Shown: positions 37,909-45,395 of the stretch, in pieces
Numbering within the stretch: the stretch's first letter is position 1
Layout of the letters: every line of letters begins with the position of its first letter
Source of the DNA: Pseudomonas graminis
GTDB lineage: Bacteria; Pseudomonadota; Gammaproteobacteria; Pseudomonadales; Pseudomonadaceae
DNA length: 64,000 nt
Assembly (NCBI RefSeq): GCF_013201545.1
Contig: NZ_CP053746.1
Span: forward strand, 2,569,001 to 2,633,000
Reading direction: 5' to 3'
Made by a program: the position numbers and the translations under genes
The notes under the pieces: generated by a model
Database searches by the model: none
Told to the model about the DNA's origin: nothing
What the model saw: only the letters and a program-made list of their open reading frames with translations

Positions 37909-39072
37909 ATGTCGATCCAGGTCGAAGATTATTTCGAGAAAAGCACCTTCGATAAAATGAAGGCGTTTGCCGACAAGCAAGAAACCCCGTTCGTGGTCAT
38001 CGACACCGCGATGATCAGCAAGGCCTACGACGACCTGCGTGCAGGCTTCGAATTTGCCAAAGTGTATTACGCGGTTAAAGCCAACCCGGCGGTCGAAATC
38101 ATCGACCTGCTGAAGGACAAGGGCTCGAGCTTCGACATCGCCTCGATCTACGAGCTGGACAAGGTGATGGATCGCGGTGTCAGCCCGGATCGCATCAGCT
38201 ACGGCAACACCATCAAAAAATCCAGAGACATTCGCTACTTCTACGAGAAGGGCGTGCGTCTGTTCTCCACCGACTCCGAAGCCGACCTGCGCAACATCGC
38301 CAAGGCTGCGCCGGGCTCGAAAGTCTACGTGCGCATCCTCACCGAAGGCTCGACCACGGCTGACTGGCCGCTGTCACGCAAGTTTGGCTGCCAGACCGAC
38401 ATGGCGATGGACCTGCTGATCCTTGCCCGTGAACTGGGCCTGGTCCCTTACGGCATCTCGTTCCACGTTGGTTCGCAGCAGCGTGACATCAGCGTCTGGG
38501 ACGCCGCGATCGCCAAAGTGAAAGTGATCTTCGAGCGTCTGAAAGAAGAAGACGGCATCGTTCTCAAGCTGATCAACATGGGCGGCGGCTTCCCGGCCAA
38601 CTACATCACCCGCACCAACAGCCTGGAAACCTACGCTGAAGAAATCATTCGCTACCTGAAAGAAGACTTCGGTGATGACCTGCCGGAAATTATTCTGGAG
38701 CCGGGCCGTTCGTTGATCGCCAACGCCGGTATTCTGGTCAGCGAAGTGGTATTGGTGTCGCGTAAATCCCGCACTGCTGTCGAGCGTTGGGTGTACACGG
38801 ATGTGGGCAAGTTCTCCGGCCTGATCGAAACCATGGACGAAGCCATCAAGTTCCCGATCTGGACCGAGAAGAAAGGCGAAGTGGAAGAAGTGGTTATTGC
38901 CGGCCCGACCTGCGACAGCGCCGACATCATGTACGAAAACTACAAGTACGGCCTGCCATTGAACCTGGCCATCGGTGATCGTTTGTACTGGCTGTCCACG
39001 GGTGCGTACACCACCAGCTACAGCGCTGTGGAATTTAACGGCTTCCCGCCGCTGAAGTCTTACTACGTATAA
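37909..39072 (+). CDS. speC: Ornithine decarboxylase, eukaryotic-like (fold III)
   Basis: 387 residues, alanine-racemase-fold PLP decarboxylase making putrescine from ornithine. The PLP lysine is Lys57 in VYYAVKANP; glycine loops are FHVGSQQRD and MGGGFPANY, and the phosphate-binding EPGRSLIANAG is near 264-274. The second-subunit active-site cysteine is Cys335 in GPTCDSADIM. This short type is the Pseudomonas SpeC (387 residues in P. aeruginosa PA4519 as I recall). AGGAG precedes the ATG. It lies downstream of a terminator-bearing leader that may regulate it. Confidence 0.95.
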   Translation: MSIQVEDYFEKSTFDKMKAFADKQETPFVVIDTAMISKAYDDLRAGFEFAKVYYAVKANPAVEIIDLLKDKGSSFDIASIYELDKVMDRGVSPDRISYGNTIKKSRDIRYFYEKGVRLFSTDSEADLRNIAKAAPGSKVYVRILTEGSTTADWPLSRKFGCQTDMAMDLLILARELGLVPYGISFHVGSQQRDISVWDAAIAKVKVIFERLKEEDGIVLKLINMGGGFPANYITRTNSLETYAEEIIRYLKEDFGDDLPEIILEPGRSLIANAGILVSEVVLVSRKSRTAVERWVYTDVGKFSGLIETMDEAIKFPIWTEKKGEVEEVVIAGPTCDSADIMYENYKYGLPLNLAIGDRLYWLSTGAYTTSYSAVEFNGFPPLKSYYV

Positions 39073-39088
39073 AGGTCAGCGTAATGAG

Positions 39089-39116
39089 AAAACGGCACCC
39101 AGTGGGGGCCGTTTTT
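39089..39116 (+). terminator. Intrinsic terminator of speC
   Basis: AAAACGGC pairs with GCCGTTTT, with an inner CCC/GGG pairing, followed by TTTTT. Because A-rich sequence precedes it, it may also end the convergent toxin transcript. Confidence 0.85.
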
Positions 39117-39123
39117 ATGCGGC

Positions 39124-39900
39124 TCAAATACTGAATCGAAGGATATTGTCGAAGGTGTGATGGATCAGGCGCTGGGCCTCGCGTGCGGAGCTGGCCGCTG
39201 ACTGACAGGATACCGCCATGCCCCGAGCGGGCTGATTGGCCTTGAGCGCCTGGATTTCCCGGACGGTGGCGTTCAGGAGGCCGGAAAGCCGCGAACAATA
39301 GGCCCCTATATTCCCCGCCGAGAGGATCGTCGTGTTGTAGGCGCGACGATGCCATTCCAGGCTGCTTCTCGCCGAAGCAAGACTGCTTTCGTCCGTGATC
39401 GCGCTGCTCAGCGTTTGCGGTACTTTGCTGGATTGTCCTTTGACCAGCAGCCCTTTTCTTTCCGCGTATTCATACGTTCTAACGTTCATGAAGTCCATGA
39501 ACCGAGGAATGGTCTGCATGGCGCATTCGATGATGCCCTCGCATTCTTCCTGTTGCCGCTTGAACTCGGCCCCGTGGCGCAGCGTATCCTGGGTGAGCTG
39601 CGCGATTCGGCTGTCAAACGGATTGCTGTCCAACACTGTGATCATGTCGGTCAGTGTCTTTTTGGTGTCCTCATGGAGCGCGCGAATCTGCTTCGCCCTG
39701 GCGGACCAGAACGGGCTGCCTTTCCGCGCGGCGGCGACGGTCTGATCCATCACGGGCTCCATGTATTTGCCGTATTCGGCCTCAGGCACCAAATCGAGTT
39801 TGATTTTGAAGGCTTCGATATATTCGGGAAGCTTTTCCAGATAGCCGATGTTGAATCCCAGATAAGCGACGTCGTCGTATTCGATGAGATGTGTTGTCAT
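39124..39900 (-). CDS. Unrecognised fourth protein of the toxin cassette
   Basis: 258 residues, hydrophilic and mostly helical in appearance (long runs such as AEFKRQQEECEGIIECAMQT and SSARSSLEWHRRAYN-like stretches), with no signal peptide and no membrane segment. I do not recognise the family. It shows no clear motif match to the B subunit at 41275, though a very diverged or shortened B-type subunit cannot be excluded. GGAGGG lies before the ATG; the gap to the upstream A-type gene is 97 bases and includes a small GCCAC/GTGGC hairpin. Position as last gene suggests a third toxin component, chaperone or self-protection protein. Confidence 0.7.
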   Translation of the reverse strand: MTTHLIEYDDVAYLGFNIGYLEKLPEYIEAFKIKLDLVPEAEYGKYMEPVMDQTVAAARKGSPFWSARAKQIRALHEDTKKTLTDMITVLDSNPFDSRIAQLTQDTLRHGAEFKRQQEECEGIIECAMQTIPRFMDFMNVRTYEYAERKGLLVKGQSSKVPQTLSSAITDESSLASARSSLEWHRRAYNTTILSAGNIGAYCSRLSGLLNATVREIQALKANQPARGMAVSCQSAASSAREAQRLIHHTFDNILRFSI

Positions 39901-39997
39901 TTTTTGCCCTCCATGGCGTTACTGTGCGAACTCGATGCGTCGCCACTGCGACGTGGCGCAGCATGTTGCCAGATCGAAAATCTTCGAATTACCTATG

Positions 39998-41143
39998 TCA
40001 TTGATGTCCATAATTTCTGCGGAACTTAAGGTCTGCCTCTTTGAAGACTTTGAGCAACGTGTCCGCATCCCGCTTAATCTGGCCCCAGGGTTCAGCCACC
40101 AGATTGAAAGCGTTCATGAGACGGCGCAGAGACAACGCGCTATCAATTTTGCCCGCCTCTTGAATCGAGTGGGTCAGGTAGATATGAAGGCCGTTCCACA
40201 CGACAACCATGTTCTGTGTAGCAATGTCGGCATCCAGAATGACCAGGCTCAGATCATGCAGGTCATGACGCACGCGCTGCAGTGACGCGTGAATTTTGTT
40301 TTTCTGCCCCAGTAAACCAATGCTGTTCTCTTGATCCTGGCGCAATGCACTGATCTTTTTGCGCACTTCGTCTGCTTCGCTGTGGTTGTAAATACCCAGA
40401 CCGATCAGGGGAAAACTTGCCCCCGCCGACTTCTGGATCAGCGTCTTGTATTCCTGCTGCTTTTCTTCAATCTCTGCGGCGCGTCTGTTGATGGCGTCGT
40501 TCAGCGTTCTGATTTCAGTCGATACATTGTTGGTGTCGATGCTCCGCAGCTTAAGCTGCACGTCGGGCATCACTGTTGTCGACAACTCGTGCGCAAAGGC
40601 ATCGAGCCTACCCTTGAGTGCCTCGGTTGTACTGCGACGTTCCAGCACGAGCGCTGCGACCTGCTCAATGTAATGCTGAAAATCCTGGTGATCTTCCGGG
40701 TCAAGCGTCTCGGCAGCCTTTGACTTGATTTCGTCATAGAGCTGCCTTACGCCGTTTCCGTAAACTTGCATCTGATCGGCGAATACCCACAACTCGCTGC
40801 CGACGTTCATCAGGTCGGTTCGAAGTGGATTCCATTGCATGGCATGAAGGTGGATGCGGTTGAAACTTTCCTGAAAATCCCTGGCTTCAAGGTTCAGTCC
40901 GGCGCCTGTCTCATAGCCAAGATACCAGACAACATCTTTAAGTCTGGTTGGAAGCGCAAGGCCGTGGGTTGCATAGCGCATTAAGTCAATCAGTTGTGCT
41001 TCGGTCAGGATGAGTCCTGGCGCACGAATCACTTCTTCTGCCGTGCCCGCTGCTGCGGAAATCAGAGTGCCAGGCAGGCGCTCTGCCAGGTCAAGTTTCT
41101 CATCGCGAACGGGAGCGTCGTCCATTGCTCCGGATGCTTTCAT
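39998..41143 (-). CDS. Alpha-xenorhabdolysin A-type toxin subunit, second copy
   Basis: 381 residues, clear paralogue of the A-type protein at 42276. Shared blocks are GLALPT..L..V..YLGYE..AG..L...DFQ..F, WNPLRTDL, VFA..MQVYG, and near the C-terminus DADIAT.N...VWN, S.RR..N.FNLV.EPW and FKEAD..FR. The mid-protein hydrophobic patch is shorter (SAGASFPLIGLGIYNHSEAD) than in the first copy, so its membrane role may differ. XaxA/YaxA-type subunits are long helical pore-forming toxin components that act with a B subunit. The ATG lies in a palindromic leader shared with the other A gene. Confidence 0.82.
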   Translation of the reverse strand: MKASGAMDDAPVRDEKLDLAERLPGTLISAAAGTAEEVIRAPGLILTEAQLIDLMRYATHGLALPTRLKDVVWYLGYETGAGLNLEARDFQESFNRIHLHAMQWNPLRTDLMNVGSELWVFADQMQVYGNGVRQLYDEIKSKAAETLDPEDHQDFQHYIEQVAALVLERRSTTEALKGRLDAFAHELSTTVMPDVQLKLRSIDTNNVSTEIRTLNDAINRRAAEIEEKQQEYKTLIQKSAGASFPLIGLGIYNHSEADEVRKKISALRQDQENSIGLLGQKNKIHASLQRVRHDLHDLSLVILDADIATQNMVVVWNGLHIYLTHSIQEAGKIDSALSLRRLMNAFNLVAEPWGQIKRDADTLLKVFKEADLKFRRNYGHQ

Positions 41144-41163
41144 ATCGTTAATCCTTTAATGAG
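41143..41163 (-). promoter_or_regulatory. SD-in-loop hairpin before the second A-type gene
   Basis: On the minus strand CTCATTAA-AGGA-TTAACGAT precedes ATG. Four A/T pairs, one mismatch and two more pairs form the stem, and the Shine-Dalgarno AGGA is the loop. The sequence is nearly identical to the leader at 43464. Confidence 0.6.
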
Positions 41164-41184
41164 ATGAAGTGCGTGGAAGGGGAG

Positions 41185-41202
41185 GCCTGACTTGAGTCAG
41201 GC
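41185..41202 (-). other. Hairpin between B-type and second A-type genes
   Basis: GCCTGAC and GTCAGGC form a perfect 7-bp stem with a TTGA loop (plus-strand reading). No T tract follows on the minus strand. It is the first of two stems in the 131-base gap. Confidence 0.5.
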
Positions 41203-41215
41203 GCTTCGCGTAGCG

Positions 41216-41248
41216 GGCCGGGAAGAGCACTCGTTGTACTTCCCGGCC
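41216..41248 (-). other. Ten-bp hairpin between B-type and second A-type genes
   Basis: GGCCGGGAAG and CTTCCCGGCC form a perfect 10-bp stem around a 13-base loop. It lies about 27 bases from the B-type stop codon. It may mark mRNA processing or partial termination, lowering expression of the second A gene and the fourth gene. Confidence 0.6.
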
Positions 41249-41274
41249 TGCGCTGTCGCGCATTGGCAGACGAA

Positions 41275-42273
41275 TCAGGCCATGACTTTCAGGTATTTTG
41301 CCAGCGACAGTGCGTCTACGCTGAACTGAGCGACCGCGTCCTGATCGCCACCGTCCACGTCGTTGCGAGTGGTGAGGAAGGAGCGCATGGCTGTGACGCA
41401 TTTCCCGAACTCGGCGATGTATTGCGCTCGCTGGTCGTCGAAACTGTAGCTCTCCGTGATCAGCTCTTTTTTCAACGTGACCAGACGCAACTCACTGGTC
41501 TTTGCATAAGTGCTGTTGATGAGATCATCAATCTGTTTACGCAGGGTGTTACGGGCTTCAACCATATTCAGGTAGTTGATCAGGCTTTCGGCCCGTTCCA
41601 GGATCTGTTGCGCAAGGGCGATTGCGGCCTCGACGGCGATCAACTGGGGTGGGGTCATGCCCACTTTGACCAGTTCCTGAGCCGTCAGCGCTGTGTCTTT
41701 GGCCAGTTCGGTAAATCCCTTGGCTTCGATCAATGCCATTGCGTCAGTCAGCGCTTTGCGTTTTGCTTCCAGCGCGTCCTGCCGTTCTTTGATCTCCAGT
41801 ACTTCTGCCGGCAAGCGCGCCTGATCGGCTTCAAGCTGCGTGATGTAGTTGCCCGTGGCCGCTCGATCAATCGGGCTTGCCATGGCCGGGATCAGGTCTT
41901 GGAGCGTCAGCTCGCCCTTACCCACGGTGTCCAGGATGCTCTGAATCCGAAGGACGATGTCTTCGATGATTTCTTCCCTGTCAGACTCGCGCGCGCTCTG
42001 GAACTCCTTTTGAAGTTCTCTGAGGGTACCCACCTGGATACCTAAAACGGTGTCCAGCGATTGAGCGGTCTCTCGAAGGCTGGCGTCAGCGTTACCCATT
42101 GCCTGGTCCAGTTCAGAGACTCGGCTGTGCAACGACGGCAGGTATTGTGTCTGGATGAAGAGCCTCTTCACTTCAATGGTTGCATCGCTTGCTTTGGCTT
42201 TTGCCTGCTTGAACGCTGGAACGTCCAGCTCCGGGTAATCGGGGTTGCCTGGAAATTGAGAAATGTTATTCAT
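41275..42273 (-). CDS. Alpha-xenorhabdolysin B-type toxin subunit
   Basis: 332 residues from the ATG at 42273, with GGAG 8 bases upstream inside the end of the A gene; the frame is open for 30 more codons that overlap the A gene and are Arg-rich. The protein is almost entirely helical with heptad-like segments (for example LSKYLPSLHSRVSELDQAM-like and ESLINYLNMVEARNTLRKQ), no signal peptide, and size close to XaxB/YaxB. Family assignment rests on this architecture plus its position two bases after an XaxA-type gene, the standard binary order. Secretion is not obvious; related toxins leave the cell without a Sec signal. Confidence 0.78.
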   Translation of the reverse strand: MNNISQFPGNPDYPELDVPAFKQAKAKASDATIEVKRLFIQTQYLPSLHSRVSELDQAMGNADASLRETAQSLDTVLGIQVGTLRELQKEFQSARESDREEIIEDIVLRIQSILDTVGKGELTLQDLIPAMASPIDRAATGNYITQLEADQARLPAEVLEIKERQDALEAKRKALTDAMALIEAKGFTELAKDTALTAQELVKVGMTPPQLIAVEAAIALAQQILERAESLINYLNMVEARNTLRKQIDDLINSTYAKTSELRLVTLKKELITESYSFDDQRAQYIAEFGKCVTAMRSFLTTRNDVDGGDQDAVAQFSVDALSLAKYLKVMA

Positions 42274-42275
42274 TT

Positions 42276-43463
42276 TTAAACTCCGTACTCTTCCCTGAAT
42301 TCGCGGTCTGCTTCTGCAAACACGCGTTCTAACTTTTTGGCATCTACTTCGATGGTTTTCCACGGTTCAACCACCAGATTGAATTGGTTACGGAACCTGC
42401 GCATGGACAGTCCGTCGTGGATGCCGCCGACCTCAGTCGCGGAAGCAGCGATGAACGTGCCTAACGAATTCCAGACATTGATCAGGTTTTTGGTAGCGAT
42501 GTCGGCATCGATCACAATCAGATCGAGGTTCTGGAAGTCCATCCGTATACGACCCAACGACGCCAGGATCTGGTTTTTCTTCGCCATCAGCGCGATATCT
42601 TTTTCCTGCGCTTCGGTGAGCGTGTTGCGTTCCTTTCGGATTTTCTCGGCCTGAACGCTGGAGTAAATCAGCATGACCAGATTGCCAACGACTGCACCGA
42701 TGGCCTGTTTGACCAGCTCTTTGTATTCTTTGTTCTTCTCTTCAATGGCCAACGCACGGTTATCGATCTGCACCTGAAGCGCCTTGATTTCACTGCTCAG
42801 GGCGTTGTTGTCGATGATCGACAATTTGAGCTTGATGGCAGGGCCAACCTGCTGAGCCAATTGTAGGCCGAATGAATCCAGGCGCCCTTTGATGACAAGC
42901 GCTTCGGCCTCTTGTTCATTCACTTTCTTGAGTATCTGATCCAGGTAATAACCCAGGTCATTGCGATCCTCAGCTTCAATGTCGGGGAATTTTATTCCCA
43001 GCTCAAGTTCGACTTTGCGCAGATCTTCAAGTGTTTTAATGTTGTATTTTTCGATCAAGCCCAATGTTTCTATGTCATCGAATACATCGTTCATGCTTAC
43101 GCCATAGACCTGCATGGAGCCGGCGAACACCACGAGCTTGGTGTTAACGGTCAGCAGGTCAGTGCGCAACGGATTCCACAGTCTGGCGTGGCCGTTGACG
43201 AGCTTGAACGTCTGCTGGAAGTCAACGGCGTCAAGGCCAACACCCGCGCCATTTTCGTAACCCAGATAGGCAATAACTTTATCCAGATCGGTAGGAAGGG
43301 CCAAGCCGGCGATTTCATACTTCTTGAGGTTTTTGACTTGCTCTTTGGTCAGGATCAGCCCGGTGTCCCGGGTATCGCTCCCGGTTGTTGCTACCGATAG
43401 ACCAAAAAGGCTCGCAGGATCACTCGCTGCGTCGGTGACGAGATTTTCCGTAAGTTGAGACAT
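42276..43463 (-). CDS. Alpha-xenorhabdolysin A-type toxin subunit, first copy
   Basis: 395 residues, first gene of the cassette. Conserved blocks are GLILTKEQVKNLKKYEIAGLALPTDL (35-60), YLGYENGAGVGLDAVDFQQTF (66-86), WNPLRTDLLTV (96-106) and VVFAGSMQVYG (111-121). Long helices with heptads run from about 175-250, followed by a hydrophobic segment AIGAVVGNLVMLIYSSV (254-270) suited to membrane entry, and a C-terminal helical bundle (VIDADIATKNLINVWNSL, FNLVVEPWK). XaxA and YaxA of Xenorhabdus and Yersinia form two-component pores with their B partners and kill eukaryotic cells. Gene sequence is A/T-richer than the core genes nearby. Confidence 0.85.
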   Translation of the reverse strand: MSQLTENLVTDAASDPASLFGLSVATTGSDTRDTGLILTKEQVKNLKKYEIAGLALPTDLDKVIAYLGYENGAGVGLDAVDFQQTFKLVNGHARLWNPLRTDLLTVNTKLVVFAGSMQVYGVSMNDVFDDIETLGLIEKYNIKTLEDLRKVELELGIKFPDIEAEDRNDLGYYLDQILKKVNEQEAEALVIKGRLDSFGLQLAQQVGPAIKLKLSIIDNNALSSEIKALQVQIDNRALAIEEKNKEYKELVKQAIGAVVGNLVMLIYSSVQAEKIRKERNTLTEAQEKDIALMAKKNQILASLGRIRMDFQNLDLIVIDADIATKNLINVWNSLGTFIAASATEVGGIHDGLSMRRFRNQFNLVVEPWKTIEVDAKKLERVFAEADREFREEYGV

Positions 43464-43483
43464 ATCATTAATCCTTTAATGAT
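43464..43483 (-). promoter_or_regulatory. SD-in-loop hairpin before the first A-type gene
   Basis: ATCATTAA-TCCT-TTAATGAT is a perfect 8-bp palindrome abutting the start codon. On the message, the loop is AGGA, the Shine-Dalgarno, 8 bases from the ATG. The stem is all weak pairs except one, so the structure could be temperature- or protein-sensitive. Confidence 0.65.
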
Positions 43484-43494
43484 GCGTGTTAATG

Positions 43495-43518
43495 TCTGAA
43501 GTGAGTAAAAACTTCAGA
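43495..43518 (-). promoter_or_regulatory. Inverted repeat in toxin leader
   Basis: TCTGAAGT and ACTTCAGA form perfect 8-bp arms around GAGTAAAA. It lies between the candidate promoter at 43551 and the start codon, so it would be in the leader RNA or act as an operator. Confidence 0.5.
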
Positions 43519-43550
43519 TGCAGAATGGTTGAGTGGTCTGCACAAGAGGG

Positions 43551-43579
43551 AGAGTAAGTTTTGTTTTTGGGGCGGTCAA
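43551..43579 (-). promoter_or_regulatory. Sigma-70 promoter candidate for the toxin cassette
   Basis: Read on the minus strand: TTGACC (43579-43574), a 17-base A-rich spacer, then TACTCT (43556-43551). The predicted start is near 43544, giving a leader of about 80 bases that carries both palindromes. The -10 match is modest. Confidence 0.45.
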
Positions 43580-43721
43580 AGAGGAAAGGCGGTCTGAGTA
43601 AGTAGGAAGATTCCCGCCCGAATATGCACAGCGTCTGAGTTATGCCCGGAAATGGGGGCGTAAACACGATTCAGGGCTGCTTGTGCAACGGTGTCTGGAA
43701 AATGATACTTACAATTGGCGG

Positions 43722-44516
43722 TTATATAGCGTTCAGTACTGCACGATATTGCGCTGCGTCTGCTTCATTTCCCAAATGCGCTGCTCGCTCATGGTAATCC
43801 AGTGCCAGCGCTCGAAACTGAGGATGGGGCGCTTGCAAGAGCATCTTGCGAATGACCCGCAGGAAGTTGAGATTGCCATTCTGTAAGGCAGTTTTCAGCC
43901 ATCCGACGGCTTCTGTGATGCGCCCGTGATCAGCGAGTACACCCGCATGGCTAAACTGCCCACGAAAATCCCCACCTTCCGCTGACCGTCTATACCACTC
44001 ATGGGCAGCGGCAAGATCCCGCTCGCAGCACAGACCTTCTTCCAGATAACGCCCCACCAGGTTCATCGACTTCGCATGACCCAGCTCTGCCGCCTTGCGG
44101 TAACACGCCAACGCGCGGGCCTGGTCTTTATTGACGCCACGGCCGGTTGCCAGAAGATTGCCATAGTTATAAAAACCCCAATCAAGTCCGGCTTCGGCGG
44201 CGAGACGATAATGCTCGGCAGCCTTTGCGGCGTCCGGCTCGCAGCCCCACCCATGCTCGTGGCATCGGCCGGCCATGTTCTGCGCCATGGCGTGGCCGCG
44301 ACGGGCCGCAATCTGAAACCAGACCAGCGCCAGCGCCGGGTCGCATTCGATGCCGCTACCGTCGAGCAATATCTGTCCGAGCAGCGCCTGGGCGTCGACG
44401 ATATTGGCCTGCGCCGCGCTCAGAATCGCCTTTGCGGCACTGGCCGGGCTCTCTTCCAGCATGGCGCGCAACTGGTCGCCATCGAGCACCTCTTCACGTC
44501 GCAGATTCCAGGTCAT
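43722..44516 (-). CDS. Sel1-repeat protein
   Basis: 264 residues of tandem Sel1-like (TPR-related) repeats of about 36 residues. Recognisable units are DAQALLGQILLDGSGIECDPALALVWFQIAARRGHAMAQN, then HEHGWGCEPDAAKAAEHYRLAAEAGLDWGFYNYGNLLATGRGV and later ones. There is no signal peptide. Such proteins are scaffolds for protein-protein contact. In P. aeruginosa the equivalent gene (PA4516 as I recall) also sits beside piuC, so it marks the conserved side of the boundary with the toxin cassette. It ends 3 bases from the piuC stop-proximal region and is probably co-transcribed after piuC. Confidence 0.88.
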   Translation of the reverse strand: MTWNLRREEVLDGDQLRAMLEESPASAAKAILSAAQANIVDAQALLGQILLDGSGIECDPALALVWFQIAARRGHAMAQNMAGRCHEHGWGCEPDAAKAAEHYRLAAEAGLDWGFYNYGNLLATGRGVNKDQARALACYRKAAELGHAKSMNLVGRYLEEGLCCERDLAAAHEWYRRSAEGGDFRGQFSHAGVLADHGRITEAVGWLKTALQNGNLNFLRVIRKMLLQAPHPQFRALALDYHERAAHLGNEADAAQYRAVLNAI

Positions 44517-44519
44517 GAC

Positions 44520-45200
44520 TCAGACCTCGACCCACTGCCGCAGCAGGTTGTGATAGGTGCCGGTGAGTTGAAGCAGCGAGGGGTGATCAGGCACATCGCG
44601 GCTGAGTTGCTGGATGGCCGTGTCCATTTCGAATAGCAACGTGCGGCGGCCATCGTCCCGCACCAGGCTTTGGGTCCAGAAGAACGAGGCGTACCGCGCC
44701 CCCCGTGTGACGGCGTTGACCTTGTGCAGGCTGCTGGCCGGATAAAGCAGCAGGTCGCCCGCCGGCAGCTTCACCTGACGGGTGCCGAACGTGTCCTGAA
44801 TCACCAGCTCACCGCCGTCGTAATCATCGGGATCGCTGAAGAACAGCGTCGATGAAAGATCCGTGCGCACTCGCTCGGTGCTGCCCTTGGCCTGACGCAC
44901 GGCGTTGTCGATATGAAAATCGAAACTGCCGCCGCCGGTGTAGCAATTCACCAATGGCGGGAAGACCTTGTGGGGCAGTGCGGCGGACATGAACAGCGGG
45001 TTCTGCCACAGCCGCTCAAGCATCGCCGCGCCAATCTCCACGGCAAGCGGATGGCCCTCCGGCAACTGCAGGTTGTGCTTGGCTTTCGCCGATTGGTGGC
45101 CTGCGGTGATCTTGCCGTCGGCCCATTCGGTTTCTTCCAGCGCCTGTCGGATGCGTCGCACCTCCTCGGGTGAAAACAGACCGGGGATATGTAGGAGCAT
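44520..45200 (-). CDS. piuC: PiuC, Fe(II)/2-oxoglutarate PKHD-type hydroxylase
   Basis: 226 residues from the ATG at 45200; the frame is open upstream but lacks a ribosome site. A prolyl-4-hydroxylase-type double-stranded beta helix: iron ligands His96 and Asp98 in SFDFHIDNA and His159 in SSLHKV, with Arg169 for 2-oxoglutarate. [21 protein letters not shown] near 26-46 is typical of PKHD/YbiX proteins. It is divergent from the siderophore receptor PiuA around an iron-box-like site, so it should be induced under iron limitation. Its substrate in iron uptake is not established. Confidence 0.93.
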   Translation of the reverse strand: MLLHIPGLFSPEEVRRIRQALEETEWADGKITAGHQSAKAKHNLQLPEGHPLAVEIGAAMLERLWQNPLFMSAALPHKVFPPLVNCYTGGGSFDFHIDNAVRQAKGSTERVRTDLSSTLFFSDPDDYDGGELVIQDTFGTRQVKLPAGDLLLYPASSLHKVNAVTRGARYASFFWTQSLVRDDGRRTLLFEMDTAIQQLSRDVPDHPSLLQLTGTYHNLLRQWVEV

Positions 45201-45232
45201 GAGTCGCGACCTGCGGGAAGAATGAAGCGGCG

Positions 45233-45251
45233 GATGATAGTGATTCTTATT
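45233..45251. promoter_or_regulatory. Fur-box-like site between piuC and piuA
   Basis: GATGATAGTGATTCTTATT matches 12 of 19 positions of the standard Fur consensus (GATAATGATAATCATTATC). It lies 33 bp upstream of piuC and 145 bp upstream of piuA, in the shared promoter region of iron-uptake genes. Confidence 0.55.
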
Positions 45252-45395
45252 GGCTGTGTAAAACGTCGCCTGCGCGCGTGAATGGACAGATGTGAAAATT
45301 GAGTAATGGGAAAGTGTAAAGAATGTAAGTTTTCTGCGAATGCGAAGCAGTCTCAACTATATTCCGCCGCCTTATTGTTTCCTTGGGGAAGGAAA

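Noticed and set aside
39124..43463. Prophage or phage-tail module as source of the long helical proteins
   Set aside because: No phage structural, integrase or lysis genes nearby; the A proteins match the xenorhabdolysin pattern instead.
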